This document shows, piece after piece, positions 33,738 to 41,166 of a stretch of DNA of 41,166 bases. The stretch is from Acidimicrobiia bacterium (lineage in GTDB: Bacteria; Actinomycetota; Acidimicrobiia; Acidimicrobiales; Poriferisodalaceae): NCBI GenBank assembly GCA_022820505.1, contig JAJEFK010000014.1:144206-185371 (forward strand). Reading direction: 5' to 3'. The translations under genes and the position numbers were made by a program. The notes beneath the pieces were generated by a model, which worked only from the letters and a program-made list of their open reading frames with translations, made no database searches and was not told the DNA's origin. Position 1 is the first letter of the stretch. Each line of letters starts with the position of its first letter.

Positions 33738-36700
33738 TCAGCGTTCGAGGCATTGGAGGGCTTCGCGGATTGGTCTCCAGCCGTCCCAGACCTGCTCGCT
33801 CTGTCCTGCTTCGAAGGCTGTGTAGGGCAGCAGGCCGGAGTCCTGGATGTCGCCGAAGGCGATCAGGACCCGCTTCCAGTTCTGCCCGTAGTTGGGTGGC
33901 CTGTCGCTGTTGGCGTCGTAGTAGCCCTGCACCAGGCCCAGCAGTTCGTCGGTGACGCAGGCTGCGATCTTCTCGGCCGACGGGCCGGACCCGCCAGTGT
34001 CGTTGCCGGCGCCGTCGGGCTGGGGGTCGGCGCCCTCGTCGGGATCGGCGCCGTCAGTGCCCGCGTCCGGCTGGGGATCCTGGTCGTCGACAGGATCGGC
34101 GCCGTCAGTGCCCGCGTCGGGCTGGGGGTCGTCCTGGTTCGGATCGGGGTCGTCGGTGGTGTCGCTGCCGTCGGTGACGGCATCGGGTTGGGTCTGCCGG
34201 CCGGTGCTGTCGGTGATGGTGCCGGTGGCCGTGTGCTGGTCGGGGTGGATGCGGACTCTGCCTCCGGTGATGTGGGTGATGCGGATCTGGAAGGTCTCGG
34301 GGCCTTCGTCGATGCTGTCCTGGAGCAGGTAGACGGGGATCGTCTGGGTGGTCTCGCCCGCGGGGATGTGGACATGCCAGACCGAGGAGGCGTAGTCGCT
34401 GTCGGCGACCGCCGAGGGGGGGCTGGTGTCGGAGGTTCTGTAGGAGACGGTCACTCTGTGGCGCACGGCCCGGTCGAGGGTGACGGTGAAGTTGACGACG
34501 CGGTCGGTTTCTGAGGCGGTGGCGTCGCTGATCGACACGAGGGCGGCGGGCTCGTCGTTGTCGGCAACCGCGACGGTCGCGGCAGCGGCGGTGGCTGAGA
34601 CGTCGTAGTGGTAGGCGGCCTCGATTGCGGCGGTGACGGTGCCGTCGGGCTCGTCGTCGTCGTCGTTGAGGGTCTTGAGCCGCAGTGTGAATGTGCCCGA
34701 TACCGGGATGGTGACGGTGCGCGGCCCGGCGTCGATGCCGTAGCCGTCCGCGGCGGTGATTGCGAGTTCGACTTTCAGCGGCAGCGCCGGCGCGGGGTCC
34801 GCGGTGAGGGCGAACACCGCGTCGGCGCCTTCCACGATGTCGCCGGCGGCGGCGATGCTGACGGTGGGCGCGGTGCCGTTCGGGTCATTGTCGGTGACTG
34901 TCACCGTCGCCGCCTTCGACGAGCCCAGCCGGTACGCGCCGGCTGCGGCCACCCTCGCAGTGACCGTCCCGTCGGGCTCGCGGGCGCCGTCGTCGACGGT
35001 CGCCAGCTTCAACGTGGCGATGCCAGTGTCGCCGACAGTCACCGTGCGCCGCCCGGCCTGCCCCGCAGCAAGATGCCCCGCCGCGCCCGACACGTCGACG
35101 GCCACATCGAGCGTCTCGCCCTGGGCGGGCGGCGGGCTCACCACCACCGCGAACTCCGCCGCTTCGCCCTCGACCGCGCCCGCCGACCGCGCGACCACCG
35201 ACGCCGACGCCGCGGGCAGCCTCACCGCGTCGTGGTTGGTGATCGTATAGACGAACGTGTGCCCGCCGCCGCGGAACAGGCTCGTGCCGACGGGGTCCTT
35301 GACAACCACTGTGAACTGCTCGCCGGAGTCCTCGTGGGCGTCGTCGACGATCTCGATGTAGAAATGGGCGCGGTCTTGGCCCGCCGCCAGCGCAGTCCCC
35401 CCCGCCACGCTGTTGTGCAGCGAGCAGTTCGACTGGTCCGGGTCCATCGCCAGCGGCCTGTTGGACCGGTCACGCACCCGATAGTCCACCCCCAGCACCG
35501 CGGAGCGCTTGCCGGGGACAGCAGCGCCCTCGAAGCACACCTGGAACCCCCACGCATCGGGGATCGGCACCCACGCGTCAGGATCGAACATGTCCGGGTC
35601 GCCGGTGTAGGTGCGCGACCGGGTCACAGCGAAATGCGCCCCATGACCGCCCTCGGGCAGCACCGCGCCGCCCCGATAGTGCATCAGCGACAAGAAGTCG
35701 GTCCAGCTCTGCGGCCACACCGTGTCGTCCACGGTCACCACCACCTCGCCGACCGCCGAGTCGTAACCGCCGCCCGACGCAGCATGCGTCAACGTGGCCG
35801 ACGCGATGTCCGCGGTGTCGCCGTCGTCGACCGCCCGCACCGTCACCCGCTGGGGAACGTCCCAGTCCGACGGCAGGAAGAACAGCCCCGGCCTCGGCCT
35901 GTAGTCAGAGCCCACGAACAGGCCGGCTGCTGACACCTCCACCCCCGCAGGCACCTCGATCTCCACCGTCACCACGCCGGACGGCTTCGACGCCAAGACC
36001 ACTCCGTAGGACAGCTCCCTGCTGTACGCAGGTTCCACGCCCGAATCAGGGTCACGGCGGGCCTCAGCCAACGACAATGACAACGACGCAGTCGACGACG
36101 TCGACAACTCCAGCAACAGCAGCGCATCGCCATCAGAAATCGTCACCGTCGCCTGCTGGGGCGCCCCCAAGTCGTAATCGGCGCCGTCGGTCAACGTCAG
36201 CACCAACGTCTCGGCACCCTCGGTTCCGTCGGAGTCCTTGATCAGCGTCACGTTCACCGTCGCCGACTCCTGGCCTCCCTTGATGGTCACGGTGCCGGTC
36301 ATCGCCGGGCAGTCCGCGTCCCCGAACGCATAGTCCGAACCGCACCCGGCAGTGCCCGCCAGAGCGAACGACACCACCAGATCAGCCGCCGGGGCCGGCG
36401 CCGCTTTCACCGTCACGCTCACCGTGCCGTCGTCCTCGTCCACGTTGTAGGCCCCCCGCTCGAACGACACCAGCAGCCCCGACGGCGGCGGGGGCGCCAC
36501 CGGGTCGTTGATGGTCACCGACACCGATCCGTCGGCGGCGACGGCGAGACCGAGACCCGATGGCAGTGTTCCCATCTCCAGGACGAGGGTCTCGCTGCCT
36601 TCGGGCGATGCGTCGTCGATGGCCGACAGCGTGACCGAGCCCGAGGTGCTGCCGGCTGCGATGGCGATGCTGCCGCTGTTCGACAGGCCGAAATCGGCCG

Positions 36701-39700
36701 CCACGGCAGTCGAATCGCTGCTGCGCAGCTGCACCGGGATCGACACGTTCCCCGACTGGGCCGCAGCCAACTCCGCGGTGACCGTCAACGAGTGGCCCTC
36801 GGTGACGCTCGTCCCGCTGACCGACAGAGTCACGGCCGTCTCGTCGTCGTCGACGGTCACCGTCAGCGTGCCGTCATGGGTCGAGGTGTAGCCGCCGCCG
36901 CTGGGAGAGTGGACCAGCGGCACCGTCTCGTCAGCCGCGTCCGCGTCCTGGCCCGCGGACACCGCCACCTGCTGCGCCACATGCCAATCCGACGTCGTGA
37001 ACGTCAGCGTGGTCTGGTCTCCGCCCCGGGTGCTGTCGGTGTCCACCGTCACTCCCGAACCGGCGCCGCTGACCGTCACCGTCACCGTGCCCGACGGCGG
37101 CGAGGCCAACACCGCCGAATAGCTGCCCGAAGCCCCCTCGCCGACCGACACCGGATCGGGATCGAACACCAAGCCCTTCGGGCGGTCATTGTCGATGATG
37201 CTCACCGTCGTCGACGTCTGCGAGCCCAACGAGAACCGAGCAGACGGATCAGGCATGCTCATGGTCAGCGTGAACGACTCGTCCGGCTCCGAAGTGCCGT
37301 CGCCGACGATCGTGACGGTGAAGTCGTGCGAGGCGGTGCCGGCCGGAATCGTCACCTTCGCAGGCACGCCTGTGTAGTCCCCGGGGGCTGTCGCGCTCCC
37401 GTCGGCAGCGGCCAGATCGATTGTCACCGGAATCGCTGCCGTGCCCGTCACCTCGGCAGTCACCGTGGCAGTGGTGTTGGCACTGCCTTCCACGACGGTG
37501 AACTCGCTGCTGCTGAACTGCACCGTCGCCGTGTCGTCATCGGCGATCGTCACCGTCGTGGACGCCGTGGAGCCCAGGTCGTAATCGGACCCGTTGGTCA
37601 AAGCCAGGACGATCGTCTCGTCGCCCTCCACCACCATGTCATCGGTGACCGTGATCGCGATGTTGGCGGTGCCCGACGTGCCGACCGGCACCGTCTTGAT
37701 CAAAGTGCCGTAGTCGGTCCCCTCGGCAGCGCTGTTATCCGCGCTGGCGTTCACGGTGAACGCCACGCTCAGGCTCGCTGCCGGCGACGGCGACACGCTC
37801 ACCGCGACGTTCACCGTGCGACTGCCCGACGCCTCGCCCGCCGAATAGGACGCCGCCCCGAACTCCACCTTGGGCACGGCGGCCGGTGTGGTGTCGGTGA
37901 CAACTACTTCGAGGTCGTTGATGTCGAGGTCGGTGAGGTATTTGCCGCCGGTGTCGGCGGTGGTGATGGCGTGTTCGATGTACAGGGTGCGCTTGCCGTC
38001 CTTGTTCGCGGTGTTGTCGTCGACGCCGCGCACTGTCACTGTCTGGGCGACGTCCCACCGGTCGGTGCCTGTGGGGTTGAAGGTGAGCGTCAGCGTCTTG
38101 CCCCATGAGCGGCCTGCTGCGGGGCCGTCGATATCCACGCCCGTCGGGGCGGTCGCGGTGACCGTGACCGGGCTCAGCGGCTGCGTTTCGAGCACCACGG
38201 TGTAGGTGTCGGTGGTCGTTGTGCCGTCCTCGGACACGGTCGTGTTGGCCGCACCGGTGCCCGCGTGGGCGACGGTGACCCCGGCGGTGTCGGTGTCGTC
38301 GGCGACCTCGACGTCCACGTTCGGCACCAGTGTCGCTGTCGTGTACTTGCCGCCGTCGCCGGAGTGCACCGACTGGGCGATCTCGACGTCGCGCTTGTCG
38401 TCGGCGTTGTCGATGTCGTCGTCGGCGCCGCGTACCGTCACTGTCTGGGGGTCGTCCCAGTTGTCGTCGGTGAACGTCAGGTCGAGGGAGCCGTCGCTGG
38501 TCACCCACGACCGGCCGTTTGCGGGGCCGTCCACCTCCGCTCCTGCTGCGGGAACAACGCGCACCACCACGGTCTGGTCCGCGAGCGGCGCCGATCTCAG
38601 CTCCACCGTGTAGGTGTCAGTGTCGCTTTGGTCCTCGGACACTGCGGTGGCCGCCGGGTCGCCCGACTCGGTCACGGTGACCCCGGCGGTGTCGTCGTCG
38701 GTGACGGTCACGGTGATCGGGGCGATCTCGCGGCCCGCGGGGAACCGTCCGCCGTCGCCGGTGGTGACGGCGTGGGTGATCTCGACGTTGCGCTCGTCGC
38801 CGACGTTGTCGATGTCGTCGTTCACGCCTTGCACGGTCACGGTCTGGGCCTGGTTCCAGTTCACGGTGGTGAACGTCACCGCGGCCGTGTCGGCGAAGCT
38901 GGCGCCCCCGCCGACGCTGACCTCGGCGCCGTCGGGGGCTTCGGCGGTGACCGTCACGCTGGCCGCTGGCTGAGCGGCCAGCACGAGCGTGTAGGTGTCG
39001 GTGGTGCCGTCCTCGGACACGGTCGTGTTGGTCGCATCGGTGCCTGCGTGGGCGACGGTCGCCACGGGCGTCTCGTCGTCGGCCAGGGTGATCTGCGCCG
39101 GGGTCACCTTGAAATTGGTGTCACCGCGCAGCTCGCCGTCCGCCTCGATGGTGTCGTCGCCGGTGCTGCTGGTGTCGTTCGCGGGGGTCAGCGTGAACCG
39201 CTCCTGGCCTGACGCGGCATTGGCGGCGATGGCGATGTCGAACGTGGCCGGGCTCGCCGTGAAGCCCACCTTGGCGGTGCTGTCGGCGTCGGCCACGTTC
39301 ACCTGCACGGTCTGGGGGGTGCCGAACCGCGTCGTGCCCTGCACGGTGGCAGTCACCCTGATCTGCGCCGCGGCGGCGTCCTCGGCGACCACGCCGCGGT
39401 CCACGCTCAGCACTATGCCCGTGGGCTTGGCGTCGTCGTCGGCCACGTTCACCGACGCGTCGCCCGCGGTGGACAGCACGTTGTATGCAGGCAGATCCTC
39501 GACAGTGGCGGTGACAGTCCCGTTGGGCTCGTCGCCCGTATCGCCGACCGTCGGCACCGAGAACTGCTTCGACGTGTCGCCGGCGGTGATGGTGACGGTC
39601 CGATCGCCCTCGCCGGCGTCTGCCACGAAGTCCGACACCGCGTCGTCTTCCACCTTCACCGTCACGCCCAAGTCGGCCGACAGGGCCTCGTCGATGCTGA

Positions 39701-41166
39701 CGGTGAAGGTCGCCGCGGCGCCCTCGGTCACGTCAGGGCCGGCGGCGATGGAGACCACCGGACGGTCCGAGTCGACCTCGAACACCCCCGACAGGGCGAA
39801 CATCGGGCGCTGCTCGGTGCGGGGCGACCCTTGGCAGGCGCCGTTGCCCGACGTGAGATCGTTGAGGTCCGAGGTGGGGCCCAGCGGGGTCTTGTCGCCG
39901 TCGCCGGACACGTTCAAGTATCCGACCCGCACGCTCGACGCGCCCATCACCTTCAAGTTCTCGGCATACACGCTCGTGGCGCAGCCGACGAACGCCCGGC
40001 GCCCGCCAGAGTCCACGTTGGCGGTGTTGGCCAGGCCGTGGCTGCTGCTGCCGGTCCAGTAGCCGTCGGCGTCGACGGTGGCCGCTGTGCCGTCGGCGTG
40101 GCGCGGGTTGGCCTCGTCGTCCCAGGCGCCGTCCATGAAATCGGCGTTGTCGTCGGCCGCCTTGGCGCCGCCGACCCAGTAGACGGCAGTGTTCGGGTAC
40201 TGCGTCGCGGCGTAGTCGATCGAGCGGCCCGGCCCGCCGCCGTCGAAGAACGCGTGATCCGCGGCGTTGCCCCCGAACACCTCCACCCCGTCCGCGTCGG
40301 GGCCCAGCTTCACGGTCTTGTGCGCTATGGCGCTGCGAGCACCGCTGCCCGAATAGGGCTGCGCGGTGGACACCACCGCGTGGAAGCCCGCCGCATACGG
40401 CTTCAACGCCTCGACCCCGCCTGCCTTGAGGCCCGCCCCGGTGATCTCCGCCCGCACGAAAGCGTCATACGCGCTGGCCACCTCGCTCTCCGCCGTCCTC
40501 TCAGACGAGGTCACGAACAGCAGACGGAACGTGTCGCCCGCCGACAGGCCGTCAGGCACGAACTCCCACCCGGCAGGCACCTTCACCGCGGTCACCGGAT
40601 GCTCCGGCGTCGTCTCCGCGATCGTGATCGTCGCGGAGCGCGCCGACGCGGCTGCGAGGGCGCCGATGCCGGTGCTGGTGGTGCGCTTGGGGTCGTTGAG
40701 CGCTCGCCTGCTGGCGGGGATCTGGACGGTGACGGTGTCGTCGGTGCTGTTGCCGTCGGCGTTGGCCACGGTGAATGTGATCGTGGCCGTGCGGGCTCCT
40801 GCGCCGGTGAACGTCAGCAGCAGCGCTGCCTGGGTGGGGGAGGTGCGACCTGCGAGGGGGTCGGCGCCGAGCTGGACGTCTGCGGTCCAGTTGAGTGCCC
40901 GACGCGAGGCCAGCAGCCGGGCAGGCCCCGACAGGATCGCCCTCGTCGGGGACGACAGCCGGATCGGCACCTGCACGACCTCGCCGGCGGCCAGCGCCCG
41001 TTCGAGCTCGACGGTCACCGTCGCCGACGTGGACGCGTCGGTCTCCACCACGGTGCCGCCGCCCGACATGGTGACCTCGAAGGGGTCGTCGTCGATCAGG
41101 CGCACCGTCACCGCGGGCCCCGAGGTGACCGCCCCGTAGCCCGATGCTGTGTGGGCGATCGTCGCG
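33738..41166 (-). CDS. giant Calx-beta repeat protein (5' end outside window)
   Basis: At least 2475 residues; the frame stays open to the window edge, and the sequence before 41111 (ASGYGAVTSGPAVTVRLIDDD) is the end of another repeat, so the true start is outside. About 14 Calx-beta-like repeats, each 100-130 residues and ending in variants of VTVTDDD, SIIDND or TVADND, run from about 39770 down to 34200. They are of several subtypes; three neighbours (about 37900-39060) share the form AHAG...TVSEDGTTDTYT...WNQAQTVTVQG. Before them lies a different module (39771-40589). The C-terminus has an acidic repeated linker and an 80-residue module. The family is extracellular and Ca2+-binding or adhesive; no transmembrane anchor is seen here. 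Role in surface adhesion is an inference. Confidence 0.88.
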   Translation of the reverse strand, partial: ATIAHTASGYGAVTSGPAVTVRLIDDDPFEVTMSGGGTVVETDASTSATVTVELERALAAGEVVQVPIRLSSPTRAILSGPARLLASRRALNWTADVQLGADPLAGRTSPTQAALLLTFTGAGARTATITFTVANADGNSTDDTVTVQIPASRRALNDPKRTTSTGIGALAAASARSATITIAETTPEHPVTAVKVPAGWEFVPDGLSAGDTFRLLFVTSSERTAESEVASAYDAFVRAEITGAGLKAGGVEALKPYAAGFHAVVSTAQPYSGSGARSAIAHKTVKLGPDADGVEVFGGNAADHAFFDGGGPGRSIDYAATQYPNTAVYWVGGAKAADDNADFMDGAWDDEANPRHADGTAATVDADGYWTGSSSHGLANTANVDSGGRRAFVGCATSVYAENLKVMGASSVRVGYLNVSGDGDKTPLGPTSDLNDLTSGNGACQGSPRTEQRPMFALSGVFEVDSDRPVVSIAAGPDVTEGAAATFTVSIDEALSADLGVTVKVEDDAVSDFVADAGEGDRTVTITAGDTSKQFSVPTVGDTGDEPNGTVTATVEDLPAYNVLSTAGDASVNVADDDAKPTGIVLSVDRGVVAEDAAAAQIRVTATVQGTTRFGTPQTVQVNVADADSTAKVGFTASPATFDIAIAANAASGQERFTLTPANDTSSTGDDTIEADGELRGDTNFKVTPAQITLADDETPVATVAHAGTDATNTTVSEDGTTDTYTLVLAAQPAASVTVTAEAPDGAEVSVGGGASFADTAAVTFTTVNWNQAQTVTVQGVNDDIDNVGDERNVEITHAVTTGDGGRFPAGREIAPITVTVTDDDTAGVTVTESGDPAATAVSEDQSDTDTYTVELRSAPLADQTVVVRVVPAAGAEVDGPANGRSWVTSDGSLDLTFTDDNWDDPQTVTVRGADDDIDNADDKRDVEIAQSVHSGDGGKYTTATLVPNVDVEVADDTDTAGVTVAHAGTGAANTTVSEDGTTTTDTYTVVLETQPLSPVTVTATAPTGVDIDGPAAGRSWGKTLTLTFNPTGTDRWDVAQTVTVRGVDDNTANKDGKRTLYIEHAITTADTGGKYLTDLDINDLEVVVTDTTPAAVPKVEFGAASYSAGEASGSRTVNVAVSVSPSPAASLSVAFTVNASADNSAAEGTDYGTLIKTVPVGTSGTANIAITVTDDMVVEGDETIVLALTNGSDYDLGSTASTTVTIADDDTATVQFSSSEFTVVEGSANTTATVTAEVTGTAAIPVTIDLAAADGSATAPGDYTGVPAKVTIPAGTASHDFTVTIVGDGTSEPDESFTLTMSMPDPSARFSLGSQTSTTVSIIDNDRPKGLVFDPDPVSVGEGASGSYSAVLASPPSGTVTVTVSGAGSGVTVDTDSTRGGDQTTLTFTTSDWHVAQQVAVSAGQDADAADETVPLVHSPSGGGYTSTHDGTLTVTVDDDETAVTLSVSGTSVTEGHSLTVTAELAAAQSGNVSIPVQLRSSDSTAVAADFGLSNSGSIAIAAGSTSGSVTLSAIDDASPEGSETLVLEMGTLPSGLGLAVAADGSVSVTINDPVAPPPPSGLLVSFERGAYNVDEDDGTVSVTVKAAPAPAADLVVSFALAGTAGCGSDYAFGDADCPAMTGTVTIKGGQESATVNVTLIKDSDGTEGAETLVLTLTDGADYDLGAPQQATVTISDGDALLLLELSTSSTASLSLSLAEARRDPDSGVEPAYSRELSYGVVLASKPSGVVTVEIEVPAGVEVSAAGLFVGSDYRPRPGLFFLPSDWDVPQRVTVRAVDDGDTADIASATLTHAASGGGYDSAVGEVVVTVDDTVWPQSWTDFLSLMHYRGGAVLPEGGHGAHFAVTRSRTYTGDPDMFDPDAWVPIPDAWGFQVCFEGAAVPGKRSAVLGVDYRVRDRSNRPLAMDPDQSNCSLHNSVAGGTALAAGQDRAHFYIEIVDDAHEDSGEQFTVVVKDPVGTSLFRGGGHTFVYTITNHDAVRLPAASASVVARSAGAVEGEAAEFAVVVSPPPAQGETLDVAVDVSGAAGHLAAGQAGRRTVTVGDTGIATLKLATVDDGAREPDGTVTARVAAAGAYRLGSSKAATVTVTDNDPNGTAPTVSIAAAGDIVEGADAVFALTADPAPALPLKVELAITAADGYGIDAGPRTVTIPVSGTFTLRLKTLNDDDDEPDGTVTAAIEAAYHYDVSATAAAATVAVADNDEPAALVSISDATASETDRVVNFTVTLDRAVRHRVTVSYRTSDTSPPSAVADSDYASSVWHVHIPAGETTQTIPVYLLQDSIDEGPETFQIRITHITGGRVRIHPDQHTATGTITDSTGRQTQPDAVTDGSDTTDDPDPNQDDPQPDAGTDGADPVDDQDPQPDAGTDGADPDEGADPQPDGAGNDTGGSGPSAEKIAACVTDELLGLVQGYYDANSDRPPNYGQNWKRVLIAFGDIQDSGLLPYTAFEAGQSEQVWDGWRPIREALQCLER
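33741..33980 (-). other. C-terminal 80-residue module of the giant protein
   Basis: SAEKIAACVTDELLGLVQGY to WRPIREALQCLER: a helical module with a YGQNWKRVLIAFGD centre and a TAFEAGQ...WDGWRPI end, plus two Cys (residues 8 and 77). It follows a low-complexity linker, as C-terminal sorting or attachment modules do. Similar short modules (HV-RWKRVLAAFG..TAAEAQ..W..WDPV) recur, as I recall, at the ends of other bacterial repeat proteins; no name is known to me. Confidence 0.5.
33991..34130 (-). repeat. 51-bp in-frame tandem repeat (acidic linker)
   Basis: Two near-identical copies of a 38-bp core at 34042-34079 and 34093-34130, 51 bp apart, and a degenerate third at lower coordinates. Encodes DPQPDAGTDGADP repeated with a 17-residue period between the last Calx-beta repeat and the C-terminal module. 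Confidence 0.8.
39771..40589 (-). other. non-Calx module inside giant protein
   Basis: About 273 residues starting VKVPAGWEFVPDGLSAGDTF and ending PMFALSGVFEV. Contains FRLLFVTSSERTA, AYDAFVRAEI, AVYWVGGAKAADDNADFMDG, WDDEA, DGYWTGSSSHGLA and RVGYLNV. It has no Calx-beta pattern; aromatic and acidic motifs suggest a globular lectin-like or sugar-binding fold, which is inference. I recognise related sequence only as an unnamed module of similar repeat proteins. Confidence 0.55.

Noticed and set aside
33991..34130. Regular repeats that might be a CRISPR array
   Set aside because: Only two good copies, no variable spacers, in frame within a coding sequence.
36792..40062. Several plus-strand frames opposite the giant repeat gene
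   Set aside because: They mirror the repeats of the opposite strand and have no own start signals or domains.

Overview
The window is high-GC, densely coded DNA that reads as the chromosome of an actinobacterium. The evidence is an F420-type luciferase-like enzyme, LeuA of the long actinobacterial/fungal type, a DUF407 ATP-grasp/alpha-E/transglutaminase operon of the mycobacterial kind, TGTCCACA DnaA boxes and several genes that look leaderless (TAnnnT followed 7-8 nt later by GTG or ATG). A large Calx-beta repeat protein and a broad catabolic gene set suggest an Acidimicrobiia-like environmental or marine lineage. That last placement is inference.

Layout. 1-3.8 kb: the start of a DAO-family FAD oxidoreductase, an M24 (Xaa-Pro) peptidase and a divergent acyl-CoA carboxylase beta subunit. 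3.8-7.4 kb: a three-gene ATGA-coupled operon (circularly permuted ATP-grasp, alpha-E, transglutaminase). 7.4-14.7 kb: a complete protocatechuate 4,5-cleavage pathway, with ligC divergent from ligAB and a minus-strand operon ligJ-ligK-ligU-ligI-pobA. PobA makes protocatechuate from 4-hydroxybenzoate, LigAB opens the ring, LigC oxidises the semialdehyde to the pyrone (PDC), LigI opens the pyrone, LigU tautomerises, LigJ hydrates, and LigK cleaves to pyruvate plus oxaloacetate. No transporter or regulator lies within the cluster.

14.8-25.2 kb: an alpha/beta hydrolase whose end runs into an antisense tRNA-Val(CAC), a P450 with an atypical I-helix, a second LigU/PrpF paralogue, then LLM oxidoreductase, SDR, sulfatase and VOC genes in one direction, a membrane J-domain protein, and a thiolase-like protein that lacks the nucleophilic cysteine. 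This looks like an accessory catabolic region with unknown substrates.

25.2-33.5 kb: polyphosphate kinase behind an intergenic region with three DnaA-box-like sites; leuA behind a leucine-rich leader peptide and terminator (attenuator); then an alpha/beta hydrolase, a membrane-anchored Mur-ligase-like protein and a D-Ala-D-Ala ligase-like protein in a row. 33.2-41.2 kb: a small membrane coiled-coil protein and a secreted-type giant protein (more than 2470 residues here, N-terminus outside the window) with about 14 Calx-beta-like repeats, one non-Calx module, an acidic 17-residue repeat linker and a short C-terminal module.
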